DNA of 64,000 nt from JBDTSW01 sp051004675 (GTDB lineage Bacteria; Actinomycetota; Thermoleophilia; Solirubrobacterales; 70-9), in contig JBPCKC010000013.1 in NCBI GenBank assembly GCA_051004675.1, positions 10,133 to 74,132 on the forward strand, in the 5' to 3' direction. The notes below the pieces were generated by a model. The model did not search any database and was not told the DNA's origin. It saw only the letters and a list, made by a program, of their open reading frames with translations. A program made the position numbers and the translations under genes. Shown here in pieces: positions 55,113-63,910 of this stretch (its first letter is position 1; every line of letters begins with the position of its first letter).

Positions 55113-55529
55113 CTACGGGTCAATCCGCTCGACAGCATCTTTCGAGGTGCCGAGGTCGCTGAGCGCATCATCTTGATGGGCGTACGCCTTGAACCACACG
55201 GTGAGGCCGTTGCACCACCGGTGTACATGGGCGAACCGCTCCGCGATGTCCGCTCCGCTGTGGCGTCCGCGTCCGTGGAGCAGGTGGAACGTGATCGTGT
55301 GCTCGCCAAGGTCGAAGTACGCCTCGGGCTCGATCCAAATCTCCTCTCCAAACGCCTCCTCAAGATCCCGATTCCACCTCCGCACCCCCGCATGCCCCTG
55401 ATAGAGCGTCGTCGTGACGGCCGAGTGAAGCTCGATCTGCGGGTCGCACAGGGCGACGAGCCCTTCTACATCGCGCTTATTGAAGGCGTCTACGGCGCGG
55501 CGGTGAAATTCCAGGTTCTCCTGGGGCAT
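55113..55529 (-). CDS. SnoaL/NTF2-like protein (tandem family, member 3)
   Basis: 138 residues, MPQENLEFHRRAVDAFNKRDVEGLVALCD. More diverged than members 1 and 2 but with the same leader block (GCGAGATACTGCGC before the start). NTF2-like fold, function unknown. IS110 copy 2 and its leader sit downstream, so this family was split by the insertion. Confidence 0.75.
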   Translation of the reverse strand: MPQENLEFHRRAVDAFNKRDVEGLVALCDPQIELHSAVTTTLYQGHAGVRRWNRDLEEAFGEEIWIEPEAYFDLGEHTITFHLLHGRGRHSGADIAERFAHVHRWCNGLTVWFKAYAHQDDALSDLGTSKDAVERIDP

Positions 55530-55585
55530 TGTCAGCGCAGTATCTCGCGGGCGTCAAAGCGTTGCTCCCCTGCCAGACGGCTTAG

Positions 55586-55606
55586 CCGCTTTTCGTCTCA
55601 AAGCGG
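55586..55606. terminator. Hairpin 3' of the broken cupin gene
   Basis: CCGCTTT and AAAGCGG form a 7-bp stem with a 7-nt loop (TCGTCTC). It follows the cupin stop on the minus strand by about 55 bases. A related TTAGCCGC-TTTTT-CGTCTC sequence occurs at 50612-50631, on the far side of IS110 copy 1. Confidence 0.45.
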
Positions 55607-55660
55607 TACTTATGCTTTCACGCGGAAGCAGTAGTGCCGGGAGCGTCGTGTGACGCGCGG

Positions 55661-56206
55661 CTAGCGAGCCAGACTCTGATGCCGAGGGCTGTACTTCGGG
55701 TAGACAGCCTGCCGCCCGACGAGCCTGCCGATCGGGGCGAGCATTGTGAAGACGCCGCGCTGCACTCCTGGCGGCGGCTTGAGGGGTTGGGGGCACGAAT
55801 CGCCAAGATCGCGAAACAGCACAGCCGTCTGCAGGGGCCCCGGCACGCCCTTGGCTTTGGCGTTCGTCTTGCCGTCGCGGGCCAGGCCGAAGAAGGTCTC
55901 AAAGAACGTCTCGGTGTCGAGCGCAGGACGAAGTTCCATGCGCACCTGGAGCTCGTCCTGGCCGGCGTTCCACCAGCGGTGGTCAACGCCGATCGGGACC
56001 GTCACTTCTTCACCTCGGCTGACCATGCGCACCTCTCCCGCCAGCTCAAATCCGGCGGTGCCCGAACGGACGTCGAAGCGCTCCTCTTGGCGAACGTGGC
56101 GGTGCGCCAGACCCACGGCGGCAGCGGGCCGGACGTAGAGGTCGGCGGCGAGCAGTTCGCCCCGGGTGATTTCCCGGCCGAGTCCGCCCGTCCTTAACGT
56201 CCGTGG
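55661..56206 (-). pseudogene. Cupin-domain protein, N-terminally truncated
   Basis: The frame encodes a cupin (RPAAAVGLAHRHVRQEERFDV, then VDHRWWNAGQDELQVRMELRPALDTETFF, and a helical C-terminal ~75 residues such as FFGLARDGKTNAKAKGVP). The first ~30 residues expected before ADLYVRP are replaced by unrelated sequence, with no start codon in frame. The gene behind it upstream is the F420-type oxidoreductase. I read it as a decayed remnant, not expressed as a full protein. Confidence 0.6.
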
Positions 56207-56222
56207 CCCTTTCCGGATCTTT

Positions 56223-56708
56223 TCAGCGCCCGCGACGGACAGATGCGGTGGCCGCGACGCGGGGCTCGAGCGCGACCATCTGGATCTCGCGCCCCACGTC
56301 CGCGGCCCAGCGCCGGTAGTCCGCGAAGGCGGGCTGGATGGCGTCCAGGCGCGGCCACAACTCGTCGCGCTCGCCGGCATCGAGCACGCGCGCGTGCACG
56401 AGCTTGCGCTCGCGCCCGACCTCGATCTCGGTGTCCGGGTTGGCCATGAGGTTGTGGAACCACGCCGGGTGGCGGTCGGTCCCGCCCTTGGACGCGACGA
56501 TCACGTGACGGTCGCCGTCAGCGAGGTCGAGCACCCGGGTGACGCGATGCGCGCCGCTCTTCGCGCCGACGTGGTGCAGGAGCAGCGTCGGCTTGCCCTG
56601 GTCGACGATGCTCACGCGGCCGCCGGTCAGGCGGTAGAGCCGGACGTCGACCGCGACCGCCGCGTTGAAAAGCCTCCACAACGGCGATGAGGACGGGGGC
56701 GGCTTCAC
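56223..56708 (-). CDS. Deazaflavin (F420)-dependent nitroreductase-family protein
   Basis: 161 residues from the GTG at 56708. Matches the DDN family: LFNAAVAVDVRLYRLTGGRVSIVDQGKPTLLLHHVGAKSG, GDRHVIVASKGGTDRHPAWFHNLMANPDTEIEVG. Such proteins reduce F420-linked substrates, and F420 is common in actinobacteria. The upstream frame remains open, but its sequence is not conserved. Confidence 0.85.
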   Translation of the reverse strand: MKPPPSSSPLWRLFNAAVAVDVRLYRLTGGRVSIVDQGKPTLLLHHVGAKSGAHRVTRVLDLADGDRHVIVASKGGTDRHPAWFHNLMANPDTEIEVGRERKLVHARVLDAGERDELWPRLDAIQPAFADYRRWAADVGREIQMVALEPRVAATASVRRGR

Positions 56709-57096
56709 CCGCGCGACGCTATCACTGCTCGGGAGGCCCCCACGCATCGTCCATGAGCACCCGCTGGCCTTTCCCGGCCCCAAGAGCCGCACCTTTCCAC
56801 GACGGGAGGGAAGCGACGTTGTCGCATCGGAGGAGCCGATTCCCCAGGGACATCGTTGTCGGATTGTCGACAGCATGGTCAGCCGGCGTCGAGCTGGGAC
56901 CATTGCGCCCCATCTGAAGTGACCACCAGGGCAGTATGGCCACGGCTCCTGCTCTGCGCGACTTGCGGGAGCGACGACCGAGCTGAACGAGACGCCTGCC
57001 GTTTGTCCATGGCGCAAACCGCGTTAGGTGACGGTCGCGTTTCGGCTTCTATTACTGAGCGGTCGTGATCCCCGCGCTCCGAGCATCAGTTCTCGA
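56709..57096. other. Gene-free stretch in the island
   Basis: Codon-like frames here have no convincing start, ribosome site or protein pattern. It may hold promoter sequence for the F420-type gene or remains of lost genes. Nothing else is recognised. Confidence 0.6.
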
Positions 57097-57588
57097 TCAG
57101 CCGCCGCGCGCCCGGTGAACGCAGCGGTAGGAGTTCGTGTCGCTAGTCGAATCATCGACCTCGCCGCCGGTATTCATTTCACCAACGACCGTCGCAACCG
57201 CACCACCGGGAACCTTGTCGGAGGACCACTCGCCCCCGTCCGCGAGGGTGACTCCTGGCTCGTGCCGTAGCAGCCTGAGCTCGTTCGCGGAGGGCAGCCG
57301 GAGGTTGTCGTCGTAGCAGTCGGTCCGGGCGCCGACGTAATTCGCCGCCGGCCGGACCGACCTCCCCAAGCACGCGCCCTCGAGGTAGCGCGTTCCCGCC
57401 GGACAACGCAGCCGCAGCGCTGACGCTGTGTCGTTGAGTTTCACCTGGCCGTTGACGATGTGCTTGGAGCGAACGCTGTTGCGGTCGAGTTGCGTCACCG
57501 CGTAGGCCGAGCCTCCGAGCGCTACGAACAGCGCGACCAGCGAGACGACATTGGCAAAAGACAGACCGGCACGAAACCTCGCGAGCAT
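57097..57588 (-). CDS. Secreted or anchored protein, Thermoleophilia-type signal
   Basis: 163 residues from an ATG preceded by GAGAGGGG. Starts MLARFRAGLSFANVVSLVALFVALGGSAYAV, the N-terminal pattern common to many exported proteins of this bacterial class, then TQLDRNSVRSKHIVNGQVK, and a cysteine-containing C-terminal domain (CPAGTRYLEGACLG, DCYDDNLRLPSANELRLLR, SYRCVH). Function unknown. Confidence 0.72.
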   Translation of the reverse strand: MLARFRAGLSFANVVSLVALFVALGGSAYAVTQLDRNSVRSKHIVNGQVKLNDTASALRLRCPAGTRYLEGACLGRSVRPAANYVGARTDCYDDNLRLPSANELRLLRHEPGVTLADGGEWSSDKVPGGAVATVVGEMNTGGEVDDSTSDTNSYRCVHRARGG

Positions 57589-57950
57589 GGGACCCCTCTC
57601 CTTATGCGGCTGGAACCCCGTGCCCCTGCGCCGCGTGAACACAACGAGGATAAGGCGCCGAAGCCCCAAGGTTCAAGCCCCGCTGGTTATCCCGCATTCC
57701 ATGCGAAGCGAGCATTCTTAGCCCCGTCCGGCAGCTACGTGTCTGCGGCAGGGAACTCATAGGCGCGGGGTCCCCATCGGGCACGCCTAAGGGGGTGGGG
57801 GGGTTTGGGCAGAAGCGACGTTTTCTGCCCGAAAGCCACCGGATCAAGCACTATCTATCCGAATACGTGGGAACCCCAGGGGCCCCTACCTTTGGCGCGA
57901 TCCCGCTTGACCAAAGGGAAAGGGCGACCGAAGCCGCCCAATCCCGCAAG
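57589..57950. other. Non-coding stretch before the right island repeat
   Basis: About 360 bases with no convincing gene. It contains a stem-loop at 57807-57830 (GGGCAGAA pairs with TTCTGCCC, 8-nt loop) next to a G-run, which could terminate transcription. No other structure recognised. Confidence 0.55.
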
Positions 57951-58060
57951 GCTTGTAAGGCAGGCGCTCTCCCAGCTGAGCTAACCGCCCGCCGAGATCG
58001 AGTTTATCCCGCCGTCAAAATCAGCTGGTCGCTGCTGACTCTCTTTGGTGGTGCGGCGGT
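57951..58060. repeat. Right copy of island-flanking repeat
   Basis: 110 bp matching 50479-50585 with one 3-base insertion (GCT repeated). It carries only the 5' part of tRNA-Val, so no complete second tRNA exists. Together the copies bracket about 7.4 kb. Confidence 0.88.
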
Positions 58061-58127
58061 CGCGTCGCGGGGTGGCGGAGATGCCGACGAAGTTCGTGCC
58101 GCGCAGGCGCGAGCGCCGGCCGGACGG

Positions 58128-58511
58128 CTAGGACGTGAAGGTGTACAACGGCGAGCGATCCCCCTGGCAGTCATCGGTCGCGCGGACCTTCGCGTAGTAG
58201 TCGCCCGAGGGCGGGGTGCCGTCCTCCTGGTAAAGCCAGTAGTAGCCGGGCTGGTCGCTGCCCTTGTACGAAAGCGTCGATCCGCGCTTATCGTCCGCCC
58301 CCTCAAGAACGCGATACACGATCACGCGTCGCTCGTTCTTGCACTTCCTCTCAGGGGAAAAGATGTCGCCCGACCAGATCGTGTGTACGCCTCCGGAGGG
58401 GAAGCTTTCGATGTTGTCCAGCGTCACCTGTGTGTTCGCTTTGCCGGCCGCCGACGCTGAGGGGACGCACACCATCGTAATTGCGACCACGAACAGAACC
58501 ACTCGTCTCAT
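58128..58511 (-). CDS. Small secreted protein, unknown function
   Basis: 127 residues. Signal peptide (MRRVVLFVVAITMVCVPSASAAG), then a beta-rich domain with NTQVTLDNIESF, ERKCKNERRVIVYRVLE, YYWLYQEDGT and a Cys in TDDCQGDRSP. Looks extracellular; no known family recognised. It lies just outside the right repeat. Confidence 0.68.
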   Translation of the reverse strand: MRRVVLFVVAITMVCVPSASAAGKANTQVTLDNIESFPSGGVHTIWSGDIFSPERKCKNERRVIVYRVLEGADDKRGSTLSYKGSDQPGYYWLYQEDGTPPSGDYYAKVRATDDCQGDRSPLYTFTS

Positions 58512-58625
58512 CTGGGCACTCCCTGCTTCCCCGCTAAGCGACTGCGCCTGCGCGCCGTCTAGGTTCGGCGATGGTACCGGCGCCGTTCCACCGCATGTCT
58601 GCTGCCCTTCCCTCGGAGACTCTTT

Positions 58626-59558
58626 CTAGCGGGGCTGCCAGCTCGGCTCGCCGTCGATCGGGGCACCCGGACCGGTGCCGGTGGTGGACACCGCCTGGGG
58701 GTTGCCGAGGTTCGAAAGCTTCGCCTCGTAAACATCCACGACGTTCGGGGTAACGCAGACCCACGCAAGGCTGGTGCCGCTGGGCGACCACGCCGGATCG
58801 AGGTTCTCGTTGCAGAGGGACTGAACGAGCTCCTGGTCGCCACCGCCGGCATCCATCATCCAGATGTCACCGTTCGCCTGGTAGAGGATCTTGGAGCCGA
58901 CTGGCGAGTAGTCGGGGTAAAGCTCGTCAGCGAGGCCGGTGGCGAGGCCCTGTCGGTCGCCACCATTGCCGCTGCGGACGCTGACGATGTCATGGTCATT
59001 GGGCGCAACCCCCTCCGAGTAGGCGATCCGGTTGCCGTTGGGCGACCAGGTGGGCCTCGCGAGCGTGTTGCTGACATCCTTGAGAAGCTTGTGCTGGGTG
59101 CCGTCGGCGTTCATCGTCCAGATCGCATCGTTCCGGATGTAGGCGATTCGCTTCCCGTCCGGCGACCAGGTGGGCTGTTCGAAGATGTTGTTCGTTCCGG
59201 TCGGCGTCAGGCGCTTCTTGGAGGATCCGTCGGCGTTCATCACCCAGATCGCCTGGGCCCGGTCCCAGGCGATGCGCTTCCCGTTCGGCGAGTACGCCGG
59301 GGCGGAGTCCTGGCGTGCGTTCCTGGTGAGCGTCCGCAAGTCGTGGTCGAAAACCTGGGGATTCGCTGTCCAGATCTCGCTGTCACCGGAGCTCGGATCT
59401 CCGGGCCCCGACGCCGTGCTCCCGAAGGCGATCCTGCCGTTGGACCCTGGGAACGCGGCGTGGGCGGAGCCTGCCAGCGCCAGGCCAGCGAGAACCAGCG
59501 CGGCGAAAGAGGCGCCCATCGAGCGTCTCAGCGCACGAGTTTCTCCGCTGCCCCCCAT
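58626..59558 (-). CDS. Secreted TolB-like beta-propeller (PD40 repeats)
   Basis: 310 residues. The start at 59558 gives arginines before the hydrophobic signal segment ending SAHA. At least five repeats follow with the PD40 signature (PAYSPNGKRIAWDR, PTWSPDGKRIAYIR, PTWSPNGNRIAYSE, PDYSPVGSKILYQ, PAWSPSGTSLAWV). TolB-like propellers act as extracellular or periplasmic binding scaffolds. Partner unknown. Confidence 0.85.
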   Translation of the reverse strand: MGGSGETRALRRSMGASFAALVLAGLALAGSAHAAFPGSNGRIAFGSTASGPGDPSSGDSEIWTANPQVFDHDLRTLTRNARQDSAPAYSPNGKRIAWDRAQAIWVMNADGSSKKRLTPTGTNNIFEQPTWSPDGKRIAYIRNDAIWTMNADGTQHKLLKDVSNTLARPTWSPNGNRIAYSEGVAPNDHDIVSVRSGNGGDRQGLATGLADELYPDYSPVGSKILYQANGDIWMMDAGGGDQELVQSLCNENLDPAWSPSGTSLAWVCVTPNVVDVYEAKLSNLGNPQAVSTTGTGPGAPIDGEPSWQPR

Positions 59559-59615
59559 AGGTCGTGCGACACCCTACAGGTTCGAACCGGGTAGGGCGCC
59601 GGTTGCTACCTCAGG

Positions 59616-60566
59616 CTACTCCTCGCCGAGGCGGCGGTAGGCCGAGACGGAGTACGCGCGCGGGCGGGCGTGGAGGATCGGGTCATCCGAGGGCTCGATG
59701 CCGTCCGGCAGGCGAGTGGGGTCGAACACCTCGATGTGCCCGTCGCCCTCGGGATCCTCCACGAGCCCGGAGATCTCCAGGCGCGCGGCCACGAACGAAT
59801 CGCGTTCGGCGGGCCAGAGCTCGGTGGGATCGGTCAGCGAGTCGTCGGCGCCAGCGACCTGGAAGCGAAGCTCCATCGTGGCCGGCCCCGCGGCCAGTCG
59901 CTCAGCGAGCTCGTCGCGCAGGTAGTCGCGCCCACGCTCGCGCGCCTCGTCGTCGGAGACGCGCTCCTCGCCCGCGGCGGGTTGCCAGCTCCAGCGCACC
60001 CAGGTACGCGTGCCGCCGGCGTGCAGGAGCGCGAAGGCGTGCGGGCTGAAGTAGGGGACGGCGACCAGGCTCGCGGCGGGCTCGGCGCCGAGCGTGGACT
60101 GGATCGCGAGCTGGGCCTCGGGGTGGCGCCCCAGGTACTCGCCGAGGGCCTCCATGTCGGGCCGGCCGGTCTGCGGGTCGGGCTTACGCAGGCGCAGCAG
60201 CTCCAGGAAGTCCTCGACGGTGCGGGCGACGAAGACGGGCGGTCCCGTCGCGACGATGTCCCATTCCGATCCGCCGGTGCGCAGCTTCACCGCCATCCCC
60301 CCGCCGTCACGATTCGCGTCGTGGGTGTCGGGCTTTCCGCTGGCCTTGGAGAAGCGGACGAGGGCGGGCACGAGATCGCCGGCGAGCTGGGGGGCGCGGC
60401 AGATGGCGGCGGCCTCTGGGGAGCCGGTGAACATGCCCTCGGCCCAGACCCCCTTCGCATGAACCGTCCGGCGGCCGGCGTGGACGCCGCTGATGTCGCT
60501 CATCGCCTCGATGAGCCGGCGGTGGATCTCGCCGCCGCGCGGCGGCTCCTGCGTCCCCTCGGCCAT
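59616..60566 (-). CDS. Small catalase-related peroxidase
   Basis: 316 residues from MAEGTQEPPRG, the length of the minimal catalase family and much shorter than a standard catalase (~480-700). Shows the distal histidine region (RRTVHAKGVWAEGMF), RFSKASGKPDTHDANRDGGGMAVKL, and the haem-ligand tyrosine motif near the C-terminus (RPRAYSVSAYRRLG). It destroys peroxides in the cytoplasm. Divergent from the SDR gene, with a 28-bp gap. Confidence 0.85.
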   Translation of the reverse strand: MAEGTQEPPRGGEIHRRLIEAMSDISGVHAGRRTVHAKGVWAEGMFTGSPEAAAICRAPQLAGDLVPALVRFSKASGKPDTHDANRDGGGMAVKLRTGGSEWDIVATGPPVFVARTVEDFLELLRLRKPDPQTGRPDMEALGEYLGRHPEAQLAIQSTLGAEPAASLVAVPYFSPHAFALLHAGGTRTWVRWSWQPAAGEERVSDDEARERGRDYLRDELAERLAAGPATMELRFQVAGADDSLTDPTELWPAERDSFVAARLEISGLVEDPEGDGHIEVFDPTRLPDGIEPSDDPILHARPRAYSVSAYRRLGEE

Positions 60567-60594
60567 GGCCCAAGGCAACCTATAGGTTGGGCGC

Positions 60595-61347
60595 GTGGAT
60601 CTGGGCATCGACGGAAGGGTCGCGCTGGTCCTCGGCGCGAGCAAGGGCATCGGGCGGGGCATCGCCGCCGCGCTCGCGCGCGAGGGCGCTCGCGTCGCGA
60701 TGACGAGCCGCTCCCAGGAGCGAATCGACGGCGCCGCGGCGGAGGTAGAGGGCGACGCGACGGGTTTCGAGGCCGACTCGCTCGACCTCGAGCGGATGGC
60801 CGCTCTGCCCGCCGAGGTCGCCGAGCGGCTCGGACCCGTGGAGATCCTCGTCCTCAACACCGGGGGTCCCCCGCTGGGCGGCGCGCTCGACAACCCCCAG
60901 GAGGAGTGGGAGCGCGCGTACCGCGAGCTCGTGCTCTCCCCCCGCGCGGTCGTGGGAGCGGTGCTGCCGGGCATGCGCGAGCGGGGCTGGGGACGGATCA
61001 CGAACGTCGCGTCGAGCTCGGTCCGCGAGCCGATCCCCTACCTCGCGCTCTCCAATACCCACCGCATGGCCGCGGTGGGATTCCTGAAGACGCTCGCGAG
61101 CGAGGTCGCCGGCGACGACATCACGGTCAACACCGTCGCCACCGGGCGCTTCGCGACCGACCGGCTCGCCTCGAACTGGGCCTCGTGGGAGGAGATGGAG
61201 CGCGGAGCCGCGGAGGGCGTGCCCGCGGGGCGCCTCGGCCAGCCCGAGGAGTTCGGAGACCTCGTCGCGTTCCTCAGCTCCGAGCGAGCGGCGTTCCTCA
61301 CGGGCGCGGTGATCCCGCTGGACGGCGGGATGCTGCGAGGCGTCTAG
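60595..61347 (+). CDS. SDR-fold protein with altered catalytic motif
   Basis: 250 residues, GTG start. Has the NAD(P)-binding GASKGIGRG and LNTGG strand end, but the position of YxxxK reads YLALSNTHR, so the catalytic lysine is missing. FabG-like in length and fold. It could be a non-catalytic or differently acting SDR. The C-terminus (IPLDGGMLRGV) is typical. Confidence 0.85.
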   Translation: MDLGIDGRVALVLGASKGIGRGIAAALAREGARVAMTSRSQERIDGAAAEVEGDATGFEADSLDLERMAALPAEVAERLGPVEILVLNTGGPPLGGALDNPQEEWERAYRELVLSPRAVVGAVLPGMRERGWGRITNVASSSVREPIPYLALSNTHRMAAVGFLKTLASEVAGDDITVNTVATGRFATDRLASNWASWEEMERGAAEGVPAGRLGQPEEFGDLVAFLSSERAAFLTGAVIPLDGGMLRGV

Positions 61348-61383
61348 CGCGGTGTCCTTGACAGCTTCTGTCTAATCCCCGGC

Positions 61384-62106
61384 ATGGAATGGATCGCAAT
61401 CCCCCTCGGCGCCGTCGTCATGGCGGGCACCCTCGCGGGTGGGTATCTGGGCCTTCGCTTCGCCCACACGCTCCCGACGGTGCTGGCGCTCAGCGGCGGC
61501 ATCGTGGTCGCGGTCGCGATCTTCGACATCATGCCCGAGTCGGTCGAGCTGATGGGCGATTCGCGCGACGCGGCGCTGCTCATCGGCGCCGGCTTCCTCG
61601 GCTTCTTCCTGCTCGAGCGGGTCCTGGTCCTCCACCATCGTGACGACCCCGAGCAGGCGCGCTCCCACCACCAGGTCGGCGTGGCCGGAGCGCTTGGCCT
61701 CTCGGCGCACTCCTTCATCGACGGCCTCGGGATCGGGCTTGCCTTCGGGGTCAACACGGAGACGGGGCTGCTGGTGTTCCTGGCCGTGGTCGCGCACGAC
61801 TTCGCCGACGGGCTCAACACGGTCTCGTTCGTGCTCAGTCAGTCGGGCGATCGCAAGCAGGCGGTGCGGTGGCTTCGTATCGATGCGGTGGCCCCCGTCC
61901 TCGGGGCGGTTCTCGGCAGCCTGATCACCATCTCCGACGTGGCGCTCGGACACATCCTGGCCCTCTACGCGGGGTTCTTCCTCTACCTCGGCGGCACCGA
62001 CCTACTGCCCGAGGCTCACCACGAGCACGGCTCCTGGGCGCGGGTGGCGCTGACCGTGCTGGGCTTCGCCTTCGTCTTCGCGATCTCGCGTATCGCTCAC
62101 GTCTGA
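61384..62106 (+). CDS. ZIP-family metal transporter
   Basis: 240 residues with about 7-8 membrane helices. The metal pathway signatures HSFIDGLGIG and HDFADGLN (helices 4 and 5) and a His-containing loop (LHHRDDPEQARSHH) are typical. It imports zinc or another divalent metal; direction and ion are not certain. Its 3' end overlaps lgt by 10 bases, convergently. Confidence 0.88.
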   Translation: MEWIAIPLGAVVMAGTLAGGYLGLRFAHTLPTVLALSGGIVVAVAIFDIMPESVELMGDSRDAALLIGAGFLGFFLLERVLVLHHRDDPEQARSHHQVGVAGALGLSAHSFIDGLGIGLAFGVNTETGLLVFLAVVAHDFADGLNTVSFVLSQSGDRKQAVRWLRIDAVAPVLGAVLGSLITISDVALGHILALYAGFFLYLGGTDLLPEAHHEHGSWARVALTVLGFAFVFAISRIAHV

Positions 62107-62879
62107 GCGGCGGGCTCGGCCTCGCCGGCCTCGCGGTGAAGCTGGCCCCGACGGGCGATGCGCCCGATCCAGATCGCGCCGGCCGCCATCATCACGACGC
62201 TGATGGCCTGGGCCTGCGTGAGCCCCGCGACGACGTCCTCGTTGCGGCGGATGAACTCCACCAGGAAACGCTCGGCCCCAGCCAGCACGAGGTAGAGGGC
62301 GAAGAGGATGCCGGGCCGGTAGCGGTCGCGCAGGCGCCAGAGCGCGTAGGCGATAAGCCCCATCGCCAGCGTCTCGTAGATCGGCGTCGGGTGCACGGGC
62401 ACGTCGGTCGCGACCGTTCCCTCCGGGTAGGCCATGGCCCACGGGCCGTTCCAGGGCTCGCCGTAGTCGCCGTCGCCGGAGAGCTGACAGCCGACTCGCC
62501 CGATTGCGTAGCCCAGCGCCAGCGGCACCGCCGCGAGGTCGAGCAGCGAGATGTTCAGCATTCCCCGGTAGCGCGCCCAGAGCACTACGCCGATCGCGCC
62601 CCCGATGAAGCCGCCGTACCAGACAAGCCCGGAGCCCGAGAAGAGGTTCCCGATGAGGTCGTCGGACACCTGGTCGTAGTTCTGGACGATGTAGTCCAGT
62701 CGCGAGCCGACGATCCCTCCGACCAGCCCCGCGAAGATCATCTCGTAGGCCCAGTCCCCCGGCTTCCCCCACTCCACCAGTCGCCGCCACACGACCGCGC
62801 CGGCGGCGATGAACGCGGCAGCGAAGCAGAGCCCGAAGGTCTGCAGGGTCAGGGGGCCTAGGTCTAGTTCGGGTTGCAT
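62097..62879 (-). CDS. lgt: Prolipoprotein diacylglyceryl transferase
   Basis: 260 residues, polytopic membrane enzyme that adds diacylglycerol to the lipobox cysteine. Signature residues: VWYGGFIGG, GRVGCQLSGDGDYGEPWNG and HPTPIYE. It would process the lipoproteins found at 28.5-29.5 kb. Complete; typical length. Confidence 0.93.
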   Translation of the reverse strand: MQPELDLGPLTLQTFGLCFAAAFIAAGAVVWRRLVEWGKPGDWAYEMIFAGLVGGIVGSRLDYIVQNYDQVSDDLIGNLFSGSGLVWYGGFIGGAIGVVLWARYRGMLNISLLDLAAVPLALGYAIGRVGCQLSGDGDYGEPWNGPWAMAYPEGTVATDVPVHPTPIYETLAMGLIAYALWRLRDRYRPGILFALYLVLAGAERFLVEFIRRNEDVVAGLTQAQAISVVMMAAGAIWIGRIARRGQLHREAGEAEPAAQT

Positions 62880-62886
62880 TCCTCAG

Positions 62887-62959
62887 TAGCCCCGGGGGGA
62901 GTCGAACCCCACGCTTCCAGGTTGAAAACCTGACGTGCTAACCGTTACACCACGGGGCC
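62887..62959 (-). tRNA. tRNA-Glu (anticodon TTC)
   Basis: 73-nt cloverleaf on the minus strand: GGCCCCG/CGGGGCT acceptor with one G-U pair, D arm TGGTGTAACGGTTAGCAC, anticodon TTC at 62926-62924, T arm GTGGGGTTCGACTCCCCCC and discriminator A. CCA not encoded. Confidence 0.92.
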
Positions 62960-63100
62960 TCGGCAGCCGCAGTCTAGGGTGAGCCTCCGCCCACCAGGTT
63001 CTGCCGGAAGCGCTGGCGGCGGCTCCGTGACCGGTCGGGATTTCCCTTCGTGAGCGGGTCCACCTGCCTGGCTTGCGCCGTGCGGCGCTAGTCAGCTCGA

Positions 63101-63910
63101 CTATTCCTGGGCGAGGAGGAACTCGAGCAGCGCCTTCTGAGCGTGGAGGCGATTCTCGGCCTGGTCCCAGACCACCGAGCGCTCGCCGTAGAGCACCTCC
63201 GCGGTGATCTCCTCGCCCGGGTGGGCAGGCAGGCAGTGCATGACGATCGCGTGCGGCGCGGCCGCGGCGATCAGCTCCGCGTTGATCTGGAATGGCGCGA
63301 GGTCGGCACGCCGCCTCTCGGCGCCCGCCTCGTCGCCCATCGAGACCCAGACGTCCGTGTAGATCGCATCGGCGCCGTCGGCCGCCTCGCGGGGATCGTT
63401 GGTGTCGAGCGCGGCCAGCCGCGGCTCGAGCTCGTAGCCGGGCGGCGTGGCCACCCGGACCTCGACGCCCGCCGCCTCACCCAGGATCGCCAGCGAGCGC
63501 GACACGTTGTTGCCGTCCCCGACATAGGCCACCTTCAGCCCGTCCACCCGCCCGAACCGCTCGCGCAGCGTCTGCAGGTCGGCCAGTGCCTGGCAGGGGT
63601 GATGCCGGGGCGTGAGACCGTTGATCACCGGGACCTGCGCGCCGGCCGCCAGCTCGGCCACCGTCTCGTCGGAGCCCGAGCGGATCACGATCGCGTGGAG
63701 AAAGCGCGAGAGCACCCGGGCGGTGTCGCCGATCGACTCCCCGCGGCCGAGCTGAAGCTCGTCGGCCCGCAGCGGGAGGGGATGCCCTCCCAGCTCCGCG
63801 ACTCCGACCTGAAACGACACCCTGGTCCGGGTGGAGGGCCGCTCGAAAAAGAGCGCCACCGTCCGCCCCGCGAGCGAGGAGGCGCCCTCCCCGCCGGACC
63901 GGCCGGCCTT
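63101..63910 (-). CDS. argF: Ornithine carbamoyltransferase (5' end lost at degraded contig end)
   Basis: Makes citrulline from ornithine and carbamoyl phosphate. Carbamoyl-phosphate motif FFERPSTRTRVSFQ, then HHPCQALADLQT and the catalytic MHCLPAHPGE. Visible up to LAGRTVALFF; the usual ~50 N-terminal residues before this are mostly missing because the sequence beyond about 63910 is homopolymer. The GTG giving the 252-residue frame is internal, not a true start. Confidence 0.88.
   Translation of the reverse strand, partial: KAGRSGGEGASSLAGRTVALFFERPSTRTRVSFQVGVAELGGHPLPLRADELQLGRGESIGDTARVLSRFLHAIVIRSGSDETVAELAAGAQVPVINGLTPRHHPCQALADLQTLRERFGRVDGLKVAYVGDGNNVSRSLAILGEAAGVEVRVATPPGYELEPRLAALDTNDPREAADGADAIYTDVWVSMGDEAGAERRRADLAPFQINAELIAAAAPHAIVMHCLPAHPGEEITAEVLYGERSVVWDQAENRLHAQKALLEFLLAQE

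Noticed and set aside
55634..56197. Plus-strand gene opposite the cupin remnant
   Set aside because: The minus strand gives clear cupin homology, while this frame gives none.
57951..57990. Second tRNA-Val gene
   Set aside because: Only the 5' half is present; the T arm and 3' acceptor are missing.
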